The notes under the pieces: generated by a model
Databases searched by the model: none
What the model was told of the DNA's origin: nothing
Seen by the model: the letters and a program-made list of their open reading frames with translations, nothing else
Assembly: GCA_036378675.1 (NCBI GenBank)
Contig: DASUWA010000051.1
Coordinates: 37,318-101,317 of the forward strand
Length of the DNA stretch: 64,000 bases
DNA from: Acidimicrobiales bacterium
Lineage (GTDB): Bacteria > Actinomycetota > Acidimicrobiia > Acidimicrobiales > Palsa-688
Reading direction: 5' to 3'
Translations under genes and position numbers: made by a program
Part shown: positions 33,939-43,252 of the stretch, piece after piece
Layout of the letters: every line of letters begins with the position of its first letter
Position numbering within the stretch: the stretch's first letter is position 1

Positions 33939-34723
33939 TGGCGATAACCGTCGATGTTCGCGACGTCTCCGGCACCTCCAGCGGATCGGTCGAGCTGGAT
34001 GAGGCGATCTTCGGTATCCAGCCGAACGTCCCGGTATTGCACCAAGTGGTGACCGCCCAGCTGGCCGCAGGTCGCGCGGGAACACAGAGCACCAAGACCC
34101 GGGCCGAGGTAGCCGGTGGAGGCAAGAAGCCCTTCCGGCAGAAGGGCACCGGCCGGGCTCGCCAGGGGTCCGAGCGGGCGCCTCACTTCGCGGGTGGTGG
34201 CGTCGCACTCGGACCCAAGCCGCGGAGCTACAAGCAGCGCACCCCGAGGAAGATGATCCAGCTCGCGTTGAGGTCGGCGCTTTCGGACCGGGCAGCGGAT
34301 GGCAAGGTCGCGGTCGTCGCCTCATGGCCTTGGGAAACCCCGAGCACGAAGGACGCCAAGGCGGCTCTCGAGGCTCTGGGGCTCGAGGGCAAGGTCTTGA
34401 TCGTGATGTCCCGTACCGAGGAAGAGGCTTACAAATCCTTCAGGAACCTGCCTCACATCCAGATAATCCTCGCGTCGGAACTGAACGCGTACGACGTTTT
34501 GTGCAACGACTGGATCGTTTTCACTCCCGAAACGCTGCCCGGTGCCAGCGATGTCGAGACGGTGGTAGAGGCCAGGACAGCGCCGGCGAAAGCCGCGGCG
34601 CCGGTGAAGCCCGAGACGGCAGGGGATGCCGGGACGACGGAGAAGACCGAGGCACCCGCAGCGGCCGTGGACACCGAAGTTGCCGAGGAGACTGAAGGTC
34701 GCGAGGAGACCAGTGATGAGTGA
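33938..34723 (+). CDS. rplD: 50S ribosomal protein L4 with acidic C-terminal tail
   Basis: L4 lines the exit tunnel. The core (residues 1-~208) includes the [19 protein letters not shown] loop. The protein is 261 residues, against about 205-210 typical, because of a ~50-residue Ala/Glu/Thr-rich tail ending [12 protein letters not shown] at 33938 overlaps the rplC stop (TGATG). The tail has codon use like the core and no frameshift, so it seems to be part of the protein. Confidence 0.96.
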   Translation: MAITVDVRDVSGTSSGSVELDEAIFGIQPNVPVLHQVVTAQLAAGRAGTQSTKTRAEVAGGGKKPFRQKGTGRARQGSERAPHFAGGGVALGPKPRSYKQRTPRKMIQLALRSALSDRAADGKVAVVASWPWETPSTKDAKAALEALGLEGKVLIVMSRTEEEAYKSFRNLPHIQIILASELNAYDVLCNDWIVFTPETLPGASDVETVVEARTAPAKAAAPVKPETAGDAGTTEKTEAPAAAVDTEVAEETEGREETSDE

Positions 34724-35009
34724 CCCACGGGACGTGATCATCCGGCCGGTCGTATCCGAGAAGTCGTATGCCCTCCTTGACCAAGGCGTTTACACGTTCA
34801 TGGTGCGACCGGATGCCAACAAGACAGAGATCCGCTACGCGGTCGAGAGCATCTTCGGCGTCAACGTCGTGAAGGTGAACACGCTGAACCGGCCCGGCAA
34901 GCGCAAGCGGAACCGTCGTAAGCAGACCTTTGGCAAGCGGCCCGACACCAAACGGGCGATCGTGACCCTGGCCTCAGGGCAGTCGATCCCGATCTTCGAG
35001 GGGAACTGA
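34716..35009 (+). CDS. rplW: 50S ribosomal protein L23
   Basis: L23, 97 residues, sits at the tunnel exit and binds trigger factor and SRP. Features are RPVVSEKSY and the basic [21 protein letters not shown] loop. ATG at 34716 has GAGGAG upstream and overlaps the end of rplD by eight bases. Confidence 0.98.
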   Translation: MSDPRDVIIRPVVSEKSYALLDQGVYTFMVRPDANKTEIRYAVESIFGVNVVKVNTLNRPGKRKRNRRKQTFGKRPDTKRAIVTLASGQSIPIFEGN

Positions 35010-35011
35010 CA

Positions 35012-35848
35012 GTGGCTCTGCGCAAAAGGAAGCCGACGAGCGCGGGACGTCGTTTTCAGACGGTGTCCGACTTCGGCGAGATCACCAAGAAACGTCCGGA
35101 AAAAGGCCTCGTCGCTCCGAAACCGGGCACAGGCGGCCGTAACTCCTACGGCCGCAAGACTGCTCGTCATCGCGGCGGCGGTCACAAGCAGCAGTACCGG
35201 ATCATCGACTTCAAGCGGACCAAGGACGGCGTCCCGGCGACGGTCGCGGCGATCGAGTACGACCCGAATCGGAACGCCCGGATCGCCCTGCTCCACTATC
35301 ACGACGGAGAGAAGCGCTACATCCTCGCCCCGAATCGGGTCGCTGTCGGGGACATCCTCCAGAGCGGGCAAGGTTCGGACATCCGCCCGGGGAACGCCCT
35401 CCCGATGCGGTACATCCCGGTCGGCTCGGTCGTGCACAACGTCGAGCTGAAGCCCGGAGGGGGCGGCAAGATCGCTCGCGGGGCGGGGATGAGCGTTCAG
35501 CTGGTAGCCAAGGAAGGCGACTACGCCACGCTGCGTCTCCCTTCCACCGAAATGCGCAGAGTTCCGATCGACTGTCGCGCGACCATCGGCGAGGTTGGCA
35601 ACGCCGAGGCCGAGTTGGTCAGCGTCGGCAAGGCGGGGCGTAACCGTTGGAAGGGGATCCGCCCGCAGACCCGCGGCGTCGCGATGAACCCGGTCGACCA
35701 TCCGCTTGGGGGCGGCGAGGGCAAGAGCTCCGGCGGCCGGCACCCGGTTTCGCCGTGGGGCAAGCCCGAGGGCCGCACCCGCGATCGCACCAAGCCATCA
35801 GAGAAGCTCATCGTTCGCCGCCGGCGCACGCGCGGCGCCCGGAGGTAG
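35012..35848 (+). CDS. rplB: 50S ribosomal protein L2
   Basis: L2, 278 residues, is needed for subunit association and peptidyl transfer. The C-terminal [21 protein letters not shown] region contains the conserved active-centre His. GTG start two bases after the rplW stop. Confidence 0.99.
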   Translation: MALRKRKPTSAGRRFQTVSDFGEITKKRPEKGLVAPKPGTGGRNSYGRKTARHRGGGHKQQYRIIDFKRTKDGVPATVAAIEYDPNRNARIALLHYHDGEKRYILAPNRVAVGDILQSGQGSDIRPGNALPMRYIPVGSVVHNVELKPGGGGKIARGAGMSVQLVAKEGDYATLRLPSTEMRRVPIDCRATIGEVGNAEAELVSVGKAGRNRWKGIRPQTRGVAMNPVDHPLGGGEGKSSGGRHPVSPWGKPEGRTRDRTKPSEKLIVRRRRTRGARR

Positions 35849-35854
35849 TTGCAC

Positions 35855-36133
35855 ATGCCGCGCAGCCTGAAAAAGGGACCGTTCGTCGACGACCATCTGC
35901 TCAAGAAGGTCGACGACCTCAACTCACGCAACGAGAAGCGGGTCATCAAGACCTGGTCGAGGCGGTCGACGATCATCCCCGACATGGTGGGCCACACCGT
36001 CGCGGTTCACGACGGGCGCAAGCACGTCCCCGTCTACATCACCGAGTCCATGGTCGGCCACAAGCTCGGTGAGTTCGCACCGACCCGGACGTTCCGCTAC
36101 CACGCCGGCCAAGAACGCCAGGGGAGGCGTTGA
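35855..36133 (+). CDS. rpsS: 30S ribosomal protein S19
   Basis: S19, 92 residues, is in the 30S head. It has [18 protein letters not shown] and the [16 protein letters not shown] ending. ATG at 35855 is chosen over the in-frame TTG at 35849 because GGAGG at 35841-35845 is properly spaced only for the ATG. Confidence 0.97.
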   Translation: MPRSLKKGPFVDDHLLKKVDDLNSRNEKRVIKTWSRRSTIIPDMVGHTVAVHDGRKHVPVYITESMVGHKLGEFAPTRTFRYHAGQERQGRR

Positions 36134-36933
36134 TGCCAGGCCTGAAAACGAACGAGCGAGCGGGAACGCGCGCGGTGCTCCGGCATGCGCGTATCTCGCC
36201 GTACAAGGTGCGCGAGGTTCTGGACCTGGTGCGCGGCAGGCCGGTCCACGAGGCCGAGGACATACTCCGGTTCTCTGAGCGCGACGCGGCGTTCACGGTC
36301 GGGAAGCTGTTGCATTCGGCGGTTGCCAACGCCGAGAACAACGACGAACTTGACCCCGAGGAGCTTTACGTCTCGGCATGCTTCGCCGACGAAGGCACGA
36401 CGATCAAGCGGTGGCGGCCTCGGGCGAGGGGAAGGGCGACTCGGATCCGCAAGCGCACCAGCCACATCACGATCATTGTCAGCCGCCTGCCCGAAGATCA
36501 GTTGCAGCGCCTGCAAGCGAGGCGTCGTGCAGAACAGCTCGCGCAGCGCGCCCGCCGGGTCGCCGGAGCTCGGCGCGCAGAGGGGGACACCCGGACGCGC
36601 GCGGAACGCCGCGCCGGTGTGGCTCTCGCAGAGCCCGAAGAGGAAGCTATCGAGCCGGAGACCGGTGACACCACTGCCACCGGTCCCGCAGAGGGCGGAA
36701 CGGCGGTGGCCGAGGCGGACACCGATCTCGACTCCGAAACGTCCACCCCTTCGGCTGCCGAGACGGAAGAAGCAGTGGCCGAGGAGTTGGCAGTCGAAGA
36801 GCCTGCCGCCGGGGAGCCCGCAGCGGAAGAGGCTGTGGCCGAGCCCGAAGCGAAGAGCGAAGACGAAGTGAAGAGCGAAGACGAAGTGAAGAGCGAAGAC
36901 ACCGAGGAAGACTCAGAGAGAGACGACAAGTAG
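36133..36933 (+). CDS. rplV: 50S ribosomal protein L22 with long acidic extension
   Basis: The L22 core (residues ~5-120) has RHARISPYKVREVLDLVRG and RPRARGRATRIRKRTSHITI, the tunnel-lining hairpin. L22 is usually about 110-120 residues, but this one is 266. After a basic helical stretch, the last ~115 residues are Glu/Ala-rich and end in KSEDEV repeats. The ATG overlaps the rpsS stop (TGATG). No stop codon or frameshift separates the core from the tail. Confidence 0.95.
   Translation: MPGLKTNERAGTRAVLRHARISPYKVREVLDLVRGRPVHEAEDILRFSERDAAFTVGKLLHSAVANAENNDELDPEELYVSACFADEGTTIKRWRPRARGRATRIRKRTSHITIIVSRLPEDQLQRLQARRRAEQLAQRARRVAGARRAEGDTRTRAERRAGVALAEPEEEAIEPETGDTTATGPAEGGTAVAEADTDLDSETSTPSAAETEEAVAEELAVEEPAAGEPAAEEAVAEPEAKSEDEVKSEDEVKSEDTEEDSERDDK
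36860..36900 (+). repeat. Tandem repeat coding KSEDEV in rplV
   Basis: An 18-base unit (aagagcgaagacgaagtg) is repeated twice exactly, with a partial third copy (aagagcgaagac), near the 3' end of rplV. This is a likely site of length variation by slippage. Confidence 0.8.
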
Positions 36934-37875
36934 ATGGGCCAGAAGGTCAACCCGTACGGGTTCCGCCTCGGCGTGACCACCGATTGGAAGTCGAGGTGGT
37001 TCAACGACCGGGACTACAAGGACTACCTGCTCGAGGATTGGAAGATCCGGGACTACCTGATGAGCCAACTCGAGCGCGCTGCTGTGAGCCGGATCGAAAT
37101 CGAGCGGACCCGTGACCGTCTTCGCATCGACCTCCACACGGCACGCCCGGGGATCGTCATCGGACGTCGCGGCGCCGAGGCCGACCGGCTGCGGGCGAAG
37201 CTTGCCGAGATCACCAAGAACCCGAAGGTGCAGCTGAACATCCAGGAGATCAAGCAGCCCGAGCTAGACGCCGCGCTCATGGCCCAGGGGATCGCCGACC
37301 AGCTCGCGGGCCGGGTCAGCTTCAGGCGTGCGATGAAGCGGACCGTCCAGACCGTGCAGAAAGCCGGCGCCCTCGGTATCCGGGTTCAATGCGCCGGACG
37401 TCTTGGCGGCTCGGAAATGTCGCGCAGGGAGTTCTATCGCGAAGGCCGCGTGCCGTTGCACACCCTCCGCGCCGACATCGACTACGGCTTCCGTGAGGCG
37501 CGGACGACCTACGGACGGATCGGCGTGAAGGTCTGGATCTACAAGGGCGACATCCTCCCCTACAAGACGTCCGCCGAGGAGAAGATCGCCCGCGAGGCGG
37601 CGATGGCGGTCGGCGAGACGTCCGGCCAGGGTCGTCCCCGCCGGGTCATCAGCGCCGGCGGTGGCCGGCGCCGGCCCGATCTCGGTGAGCCTGGCTCCGG
37701 AGTCGGGGTGCCCGCAGCCGAGCAGGTCGGCGATCAGGCGGACGTGGAGGACGAGAACCGCCCGATCGTCGAGGTCGATCCCGAGCTCGAACGCCTTCTC
37801 GCCGAGGAAGAGGACATTGAGCGCCGGACCCGGGGCGAGCACCACGAGACCCCTCACTTCCCGAAGGACGCTTAA
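36934..37875 (+). CDS. rpsC: 30S ribosomal protein S3 with acidic extension
   Basis: S3 forms the mRNA entry site. The KH domain with [16 protein letters not shown] and the C-terminal [14 protein letters not shown] block are present. At 313 residues it exceeds the usual 210-280, with an acidic tail ([24 protein letters not shown] region) after the basic GGGRRRPD stretch. It starts directly after the rplV stop codon. Confidence 0.97.
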   Translation: MGQKVNPYGFRLGVTTDWKSRWFNDRDYKDYLLEDWKIRDYLMSQLERAAVSRIEIERTRDRLRIDLHTARPGIVIGRRGAEADRLRAKLAEITKNPKVQLNIQEIKQPELDAALMAQGIADQLAGRVSFRRAMKRTVQTVQKAGALGIRVQCAGRLGGSEMSRREFYREGRVPLHTLRADIDYGFREARTTYGRIGVKVWIYKGDILPYKTSAEEKIAREAAMAVGETSGQGRPRRVISAGGGRRRPDLGEPGSGVGVPAAEQVGDQADVEDENRPIVEVDPELERLLAEEEDIERRTRGEHHETPHFPKDA

Positions 37876-37878
37876 CCC

Positions 37879-38310
37879 ATGTTGATGCCGCGCAAGGTCA
37901 AGCACCGCAAGGTCCAAAGAGGAAGGCTCACCGGGCAGGCGAAAGGCGGTACCACGGTCATCTTCGGCGACTACGGGATTCAGGCGCTCGAGCCGGGATG
38001 GATCTCCGCGCGCCAGATCGAGGCGGCCCGTATCGCGATGACCCGCCACGTTCGCCGTGGTGGGAAGGTGTGGATCCGGGTGTTCCCCGACAAGCCGATC
38101 ACCCAGAAGCCGGCCGAAACGCGCATGGGTTCTGGCAAGGGAAACCCGGAGTACTGGGTCGCCGTAGTCAAGCCCGGGCGAATCCTGTTCGAGCTCGGAG
38201 GGGTCAACGAGACGCTCGGCCGCGCCGCGATGGAGAGGGCGATCCAGAAGCTGCCGATCAAGGCACGATTCGTCGTCCGCTCGCATCAGGAGGAGGTCGA
38301 GGTCGGATGA
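37879..38310 (+). CDS. rplP: 50S ribosomal protein L16
   Basis: L16, 143 residues, organises the A-site tRNA region. The family start [16 protein letters not shown] and the [20 protein letters not shown] block are canonical. The ATGA overlap with rpmC indicates translational coupling. Confidence 0.99.
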   Translation: MLMPRKVKHRKVQRGRLTGQAKGGTTVIFGDYGIQALEPGWISARQIEAARIAMTRHVRRGGKVWIRVFPDKPITQKPAETRMGSGKGNPEYWVAVVKPGRILFELGGVNETLGRAAMERAIQKLPIKARFVVRSHQEEVEVG

Positions 38311-38552
38311 CGAAGGCCAAGGAGCTGCGTGAGCTCAGCGAAGCCGACCTGGAGCAGAAGCTCATTGAGTCGAAGCACGAGTTGTTCAACCTTCGCTTCC
38401 AGCTGGCGACGGGCAAGCAGGACAACTCCGCGCGCCTCGGTCAAGTCAGGCGCGAAGTGGCCCGTATCGCCACGATGCTGCGGGAACGGGAGATAGAGGC
38501 CGCCGAGGCGGCTGAGGCGGCTGCCGCCGCGAATGAGGTGAGGGCTCGATGA
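38307..38552 (+). CDS. rpmC: 50S ribosomal protein L29
   Basis: L29, 81 residues, has two helices: [15 protein letters not shown] and [18 protein letters not shown]. It is slightly longer than the usual 60-75 because of an Ala/Glu tail. ATG at 38307 overlaps the rplP stop, and its own stop overlaps rpsQ. Confidence 0.97.
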   Translation: MTKAKELRELSEADLEQKLIESKHELFNLRFQLATGKQDNSARLGQVRREVARIATMLREREIEAAEAAEAAAAANEVRAR

Positions 38553-38863
38553 GCGATAACACTTCCGGTCAAACGCCGGGGCAAGGTTCCGACGCAGCCG
38601 GCGAGGACAAGCGTGTCAACCGCCGCAAGATCCGCGAGGGCCTGGTCGTATCCGTGAAGATGGACAAGACCGCAGTCATCGGCGTGATCGAGCGGGTTCG
38701 TCATCCCCGGTACGCAAAGACCGTGCAGCGGACCAAGCGGCTCTACGCCCACGACGAGACCAACGACCTTCGCGTCGGGGACCGGGTGCGGGTGTCGGAG
38801 ACGCGGCCGTTGTCGAAGCTGAAGCGCTGGCGGGTAGTAGAAGTCCTAGAGAGGGCGAAATGA
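38549..38863 (+). CDS. rpsQ: 30S ribosomal protein S17
   Basis: S17, 104 residues, has an OB-fold core: [20 protein letters not shown], then KRLYAHDE and [15 protein letters not shown]. About 20 extra polar residues precede the core. It has ATGA overlaps on both sides. Confidence 0.98.
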   Translation: MSDNTSGQTPGQGSDAAGEDKRVNRRKIREGLVVSVKMDKTAVIGVIERVRHPRYAKTVQRTKRLYAHDETNDLRVGDRVRVSETRPLSKLKRWRVVEVLERAK

Positions 38864-39228
38864 TCCAGCAGGAGAGCAGGCTTCGTGTTGCCGACAACTC
38901 CGGTGCGAAGGAGGTCCTCTGCATCAAGGTGCTCGGCGGTTCGAGGCGCCGGTACGCGTCGATCGGGGACATCTTCGTCGCTGCCGTAAAGGACGCGATC
39001 CCAGGCGCGAACGTGAAGAAGGGCGACGTCGTCAAGTGCGTCGTCGTCCGGACGAAGAAGGAAAAGCGCCGCCCCGACGGCAGCTACATCCGTTTCGACG
39101 AGAACGCAGCCGTTCTCATCAACGATCAGCAACAGCCACGCGGCACCCGGATCTTCGGTCCGGTTGGAAGGGAATTGCGCGACAAGAGGTTCATGAGGAT
39201 CATCTCTTTGGCGCCGGAGGTTTTGTAA
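38860..39228 (+). CDS. rplN: 50S ribosomal protein L14
   Basis: L14, 122 residues, is the intersubunit bridge protein. It starts [19 protein letters not shown] and ends with [23 protein letters not shown], exactly the family form. It marks the switch from the S10-type to the spc-type operon without a gap; rplX overlaps its stop (TAATG). Confidence 0.99.
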   Translation: MIQQESRLRVADNSGAKEVLCIKVLGGSRRRYASIGDIFVAAVKDAIPGANVKKGDVVKCVVVRTKKEKRRPDGSYIRFDENAAVLINDQQQPRGTRIFGPVGRELRDKRFMRIISLAPEVL

Positions 39229-39533
39229 TGCGTATCCGTAAGGGCGATGAGGTCGAGGTGTTGACCGGCAAGGACCGCACCAAGCGCGGGACGGTCATGA
39301 AGGTTCTGCCGAAAGACGGAACGGTCATAGTCGACGGCATCAATCGTGCGAAGAAGCATCAACGCCAGACGCAGGTTCGTGTGAAGGGCGGCATCATCGA
39401 CAAGGACATGCCGATCAGCGTGTCATCGGTCGCATTGGTCTGCCCAAAGGACGGAGCGGTTCGGGTCGGCTACGAAATCAAGGACGACGGCACCAAGGTG
39501 CGCGTCTGCAAGCGGTGCGGGAGGGAGCTGTAA
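39228..39533 (+). CDS. rplX: 50S ribosomal protein L24
   Basis: L24, 101 residues, has a KOW motif ([19 protein letters not shown]) and the C-terminal [17 protein letters not shown] with a CxxC pair that may bind metal with upstream Cys96-type partners. ATG at 39228 overlaps the rplN stop. Confidence 0.98.
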   Translation: MRIRKGDEVEVLTGKDRTKRGTVMKVLPKDGTVIVDGINRAKKHQRQTQVRVKGGIIDKDMPISVSSVALVCPKDGAVRVGYEIKDDGTKVRVCKRCGREL

Positions 39534-40105
39534 TGGCGGCGCCCGCGACGTCCGAGCGCCCGCGCCTCAAGACACGCTACGACAGCGAGACCCGTTCTCG
39601 TTTGCAGCAGGAGCTCAACCTGGCGAACGTGATGATGGTCCCGCGCATGGAGAAGATCGTCATCAACATGGGCGTCGGCCGCGCAACCCAGCAGGCGTCA
39701 CTATTGGAAGGCGCAGTTCGCGACCTAACAGTGATCAGCGGCCAGAAGCCGCTCGTGACCCGGGCGAAGAAGTCGATCGCGGGCTTCAAGCTCAGGGAAG
39801 GCAATGCGATCGGTTGCAAGGTCACGCTTCGCGGGGACCGCATGTGGGAGTTCTTCGACCGGCTGGTGAGCCTTGCGATACCCCGGATTCGCGACTTCCG
39901 TGGTCTTTCTCCCAAGGGTTTCGACGGCAGAGGCAACTACACGTTCGGCGTTACCGAACAACTGATCTTCCCCGAAATCGATTACGACAAGATCGACGCC
40001 CCCAGGGGCATGGACATCACGATCGTGACCACCGCCAGGACCGACGCAGAGGGCAGAGCGCTCCTGGACGCATTCGGTTTTCCGTTCCGCAGAGACGGCA
40101 ACTAG
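39533..40105 (+). CDS. rplE: 50S ribosomal protein L5
   Basis: L5, 190 residues, binds 5S rRNA. Blocks seen are [33 protein letters not shown] and [22 protein letters not shown] at 39533 overlaps the rplX stop (TAATG). Confidence 0.99.
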   Translation: MAAPATSERPRLKTRYDSETRSRLQQELNLANVMMVPRMEKIVINMGVGRATQQASLLEGAVRDLTVISGQKPLVTRAKKSIAGFKLREGNAIGCKVTLRGDRMWEFFDRLVSLAIPRIRDFRGLSPKGFDGRGNYTFGVTEQLIFPEIDYDKIDAPRGMDITIVTTARTDAEGRALLDAFGFPFRRDGN

Positions 40106-40125
40106 CAGAAGGCAGTCAGACACCT

Positions 40126-40311
40126 ATGGCCAAAAAGGCTCTCATAATCAAGGCCCAGCGCAAGCCCAAGTTCAAGGTGCGCGCGTACACGCGCTGCGGA
40201 CGCTGCGGACGCCCCCACTCGGTGTTCCGCAAGTTCGGCCTGTGCAGGATCTGCCTGCGCGAGCTCGTTCATGCCGGCGAGGTTCCCGGCGTTACGAAGG
40301 CGAGCTGGTAG
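40126..40311 (+). CDS. rpsZ: 30S ribosomal protein S14, zinc-binding type Z
   Basis: This 61-residue S14 has a zinc ribbon, C24-x2-C27-x12-C40-x2-C43. It is the short C+ form, which is replaced by a zinc-free paralogue under zinc starvation in many Actinobacteria. It lies 20 bases after rplE, in the normal spc order. Confidence 0.98.
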   Translation: MAKKALIIKAQRKPKFKVRAYTRCGRCGRPHSVFRKFGLCRICLRELVHAGEVPGVTKASW

Positions 40312-40323
40312 GAGGCCGCCGGT

Positions 40324-40728
40324 ATGACGATGACAGATCCGATCGCCGACATGCTCACGCGGATACGCAACGCGAACGTTGCCATGCACGACACCGTGCG
40401 GATGCCCTCGTCGAAGCTCAAAGAGGCCCTTGCCGACGTGCTCGTCAAAGAGGGCTACATCGAAGGCTTCATGGTGAATGAGGGGCAGGAGCGACCCGGT
40501 CGGATTCTCGAGATCAGGATGAAGTACACCAAGGAGCGCGCCCGGACGATCTCCGGAGTGCGGCGAGTCTCCAAGCCAGGCCTGCGGGTCTACACAGGCG
40601 CGGACAAGCTTCCCCGCGTCCTGGGGGGACTCGGGGTTGCGGTTCTTTCGACAAGCCAGGGACTGATGACCGACCGCGAGGCGCGCCAGCGTCGCGTCGG
40701 CGGCGAAGTCCTCTGTTACGTCTGGTAG
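40324..40728 (+). CDS. rpsH: 30S ribosomal protein S8
   Basis: S8, 134 residues, binds 16S rRNA helix 21 and regulates the spc operon in other bacteria. It has [14 protein letters not shown] and the C-terminal [31 protein letters not shown]. Its position between rpsZ and rplF is standard. Confidence 0.99.
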   Translation: MTMTDPIADMLTRIRNANVAMHDTVRMPSSKLKEALADVLVKEGYIEGFMVNEGQERPGRILEIRMKYTKERARTISGVRRVSKPGLRVYTGADKLPRVLGGLGVAVLSTSQGLMTDREARQRRVGGEVLCYVW

Positions 40729-40741
40729 AGGAGCGATACTC

Positions 40742-41281
40742 ATGTCCCGAATCGGACGCGCACCCATCAAGGTTCCCTCCGGAGTTGAGGTGACCATCGC
40801 CGGGAGCAACGTCACCGTCAAGGGCCCGAAGGGCGTCCTCGCACGGTCCATCCCGGGCGACATCACCGTTCGCCAAGAGGATTCCACACTGCTTGTCGAG
40901 CGGCCCGACGACGAGCGGCACAACCGCGCACTGCACGGGCTCACCCGCAGCCTGGTCAACAACATGGTCGTCGGGGTAACCGACGGCTTCAACAAGGACC
41001 TGGAGATCGTCGGCGTCGGTTACCGCGCCACCCCCAAGGGACCGAACCAGCTCGAGCTAGCCCTCGGGTTCAGCCATCCCGTCGTCGTGGACGCTCCCGA
41101 TGGCATCTCCTTCGAGGTGCCACAACCCACGCGCATCTCGGTGAAGGGGATCGACAAGGAGCTCGTCGGTCAGGTCGCCGCCAACATCAGGAAGATCCGC
41201 AAGCCCGAGCCCTACAAAGGCAAGGGTGTCCGTTACGCCGGCGAACGAGTTATTCGCAAGGCCGGCAAGGCAGCCAAGTGA
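40742..41281 (+). CDS. rplF: 50S ribosomal protein L6
   Basis: L6, 179 residues, is a double alpha-beta domain protein near the sarcin-ricin loop. It has [15 protein letters not shown], and ending [26 protein letters not shown]. It is followed by a 103-base gap with a hairpin, unusual inside this compact operon. Confidence 0.99.
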   Translation: MSRIGRAPIKVPSGVEVTIAGSNVTVKGPKGVLARSIPGDITVRQEDSTLLVERPDDERHNRALHGLTRSLVNNMVVGVTDGFNKDLEIVGVGYRATPKGPNQLELALGFSHPVVVDAPDGISFEVPQPTRISVKGIDKELVGQVAANIRKIRKPEPYKGKGVRYAGERVIRKAGKAAK

Positions 41282-41300
41282 TAGCGACCCACGGCCACCA

Positions 41301-41319
41301 GCGGGGCTGGGGTCCCCGC
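41301..41319 (+). terminator. Hairpin between rplF and rplR
   Basis: GCGGGG / CCCCGC with a seven-base loop lies in the only sizeable gap of the spc operon before rplR. It may be a partial terminator or RNA-stability element; there is no T-run. Confidence 0.4.
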
Positions 41320-41384
41320 CCTCCTGAAGTGGGTGTGGCAGCGGAGGCTCCGGATGCGGGGTGCCCGGCCGGGAAGGAACAACA

Positions 41385-41753
41385 ATGAGTTACTCAACGA
41401 AGGACAAGCAGGTCGCCAGGTCCCGGCGTCACCACCGTGTGCGACGGAAGGTGAGCGGGACTCCGGAGCGTCCGCGGCTGGCGGTTTTCCGTTCGAACAA
41501 GCACATCTCGGCGCAGGTGATCGACGACCGCTCTGGTCGCACGATTGCGGCGGCGTCGACCGTGGAGAAGGACCTCAAGGGTTCCGGCGGAACCGGTAAC
41601 AAGGCCGCGGCCACGACCGTCGGCCGTTTGGTGGCCGAGCGCGCCAAGGCCGCCGGGGTGTCGCAGGTAGTTTTCGATCGAGGGGGTTTCTTGTATCACG
41701 GCCGGGTGGCCGCCGTCGCAGACGCGGCCCGCGAGGCCGGACTGGAGTTTTAG
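41385..41753 (+). CDS. rplR: 50S ribosomal protein L18
   Basis: L18, 122 residues, binds 5S rRNA with L5. It has [22 protein letters not shown] and the [28 protein letters not shown] ending. ATG at 41385 has a GGAAGGA ribosome site. Confidence 0.99.
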   Translation: MSYSTKDKQVARSRRHHRVRRKVSGTPERPRLAVFRSNKHISAQVIDDRSGRTIAAASTVEKDLKGSGGTGNKAAATTVGRLVAERAKAAGVSQVVFDRGGFLYHGRVAAVADAAREAGLEF

Positions 41754-42305
41754 ATGGCAGCAGATCAGCAGTTCGAAGACCGCACCATCAAGGTCAACCG
41801 CGTCGCCAAGGTCGTCAAGGGTGGCCGGCGGTTCTCGTTCGCCGCGCTGATGGTGATCGGCGACGGCAACGGCACGGTCGGCCTCGGTTACGGCAAGGCG
41901 AAGGAAGCAGGGCTCGCGGTGCAGAAAGGCATCGAGGAGGCGAAGAAGAACCTCTTCTCCGTTCCGCTCGCCGGCGGCACCATCACCCACCCGGTTCTAG
42001 GTGAGGCCGGCGCGGGTCGAGTGCTCCTGAAGCCCGCTGCTCCCGGTACCGGCGTGATTGCCGGCGGTGCGGCGCGGGCGATCCTGGAGATGGCCGGCAT
42101 CCACGACATCCTGGCCAAGTCGCTCGGTTCGTCCAACAGCATCAACGTCGCCCAGGCGACGGTCGCGGGCCTCCGAGCGTTGAAGCGGCCGGACGAGGTA
42201 GCCAAGCTGCGCGGCAAATCACCCGAGGAGATCACCCCGTCCGGCCTGTGGCGGGCCTACAAGGAGACCCAGCGCGGTCCGCATGTGCCCGAGGAGGTCG
42301 CCTGA
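41754..42305 (+). CDS. rpsE: 30S ribosomal protein S5
   Basis: S5, 183 residues, shapes decoding accuracy. It has [21 protein letters not shown] and GLGYGKAKE. The spectinomycin-loop region ([10 protein letters not shown]) is wild-type in appearance. It starts right after the rplR stop, and rpmD overlaps its end (TGATG). Confidence 0.99.
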   Translation: MAADQQFEDRTIKVNRVAKVVKGGRRFSFAALMVIGDGNGTVGLGYGKAKEAGLAVQKGIEEAKKNLFSVPLAGGTITHPVLGEAGAGRVLLKPAAPGTGVIAGGAARAILEMAGIHDILAKSLGSSNSINVAQATVAGLRALKRPDEVAKLRGKSPEEITPSGLWRAYKETQRGPHVPEEVA

Positions 42306-42649
42306 TGCCGTCTTCGAGTGTTGCCGCGACTGGCGCCGGCTCCTTGATTACCGTCATCCAGACCCGGTCGGGGATCGGCACCAAGCCCAAGCATCGCGGG
42401 ACCCTGCGCGCCCTTGGCCTTCACGGCATCGGGACGAGCAACACTCTTCCCGATCGGCCCGAGATCCGGGGCATGATCGCGCGGGTTCCGCACCTCGTGG
42501 CGGTCGCCGATGCCACGCCGGCCGCACCGGCTGGACCCGCTGCGCCTGCGAAAGCGGCGAAGGCTGGGAAGCCGGCCACACGCGCGACGGCCAAGAAGGC
42601 GTCGACTGAGTCGACCGATTCAACCGAGTCAACGGAGGAGGCCCCATGA
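42305..42649 (+). CDS. rpmD: 50S ribosomal protein L30 with Ala/Lys/Thr-rich tail
   Basis: The L30 core is about residues 13-65: SLITVIQTRSGIGTKPKHRGTLRALGL, then IRGMIARVPHLV. L30 is normally ~60 residues, whereas this is 114. The tail starts Ala/Lys-rich and ends in STESTDSTESTEEAP-type repeats. ATG at 42305 overlaps the rpsE stop. The frame runs through to an ATGA overlap with rplO. Confidence 0.95.
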   Translation: MPSSSVAATGAGSLITVIQTRSGIGTKPKHRGTLRALGLHGIGTSNTLPDRPEIRGMIARVPHLVAVADATPAAPAGPAAPAKAAKAGKPATRATAKKASTESTDSTESTEEAP

Positions 42650-43134
42650 AGGTCCACGACCTCGCTCCCGCTCCCGGGTCAACCCGCCAGCGCCGGCGCG
42701 TCGGGCGCGGCATCGCCGGCAAGGGCGGCAAGACCGCCGGCCGTGGCACCAAGGGCCAGGGCGCGCGCGACAACGTCAAGCCCGGGTTCGAAGGCGGCCA
42801 GCTCCCTCTGACGCAGCGGATCCCGAAGCTGAAGGGATTCAAGAACCCCTTCCGGGTGGAATACAACGTGATCAACCTCGACACCCTTCAGGAGTTCCAG
42901 GGTGACACTGTCACGCCTGAAACCCTCCGGGCGGTCGGTTTGGTCCACAAGCACGGCCTGGTCAAAGTCCTCGGTCGGGGTGAGCTGAACAGGCGGATGC
43001 AGGTGTCGGCTCATGCGTTTTCGCGGTCAGCCGTCGCGGCGATCGAGCGCGCAGGTGGCAGCACGCAGGTCCTCCCGCCGCCGTTCGGCCACGGCAGGCC
43101 GCCAGCCAAGGGGAACGCTCTCACCAACCGTTAA
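42646..43134 (+). CDS. rplO: 50S ribosomal protein L15
   Basis: L15, 162 residues, is a late-assembly scaffold. The Gly-rich start RQRRRVGRGIAGKGGKTAGRGTKGQ is standard, and GFEGGQLPL follows. It overlaps rpmD by four bases. A 118-base gap then leads to secY. Confidence 0.98.
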   Translation: MKVHDLAPAPGSTRQRRRVGRGIAGKGGKTAGRGTKGQGARDNVKPGFEGGQLPLTQRIPKLKGFKNPFRVEYNVINLDTLQEFQGDTVTPETLRAVGLVHKHGLVKVLGRGELNRRMQVSAHAFSRSAVAAIERAGGSTQVLPPPFGHGRPPAKGNALTNR

Positions 43135-43252
43135 CAGTCATTGCCGGTGGCCAGCACATAGTCTTTAAAACCCATTGCGCCGATCAGCGGCGGCGAGCCA
43201 AGGGGATTAGCCTGCCCGTCGTGAGTGCCCGTCCCGGAGAAGACCAGACCCG

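Noticed and set aside
34626..34715. A longer L23 start upstream of 34716
   Set aside because: It would overlap the L4 tail in another frame with a Pro/Arg-rich segment. The ATG at 34716 has a proper ribosome site and the family N-terminus.
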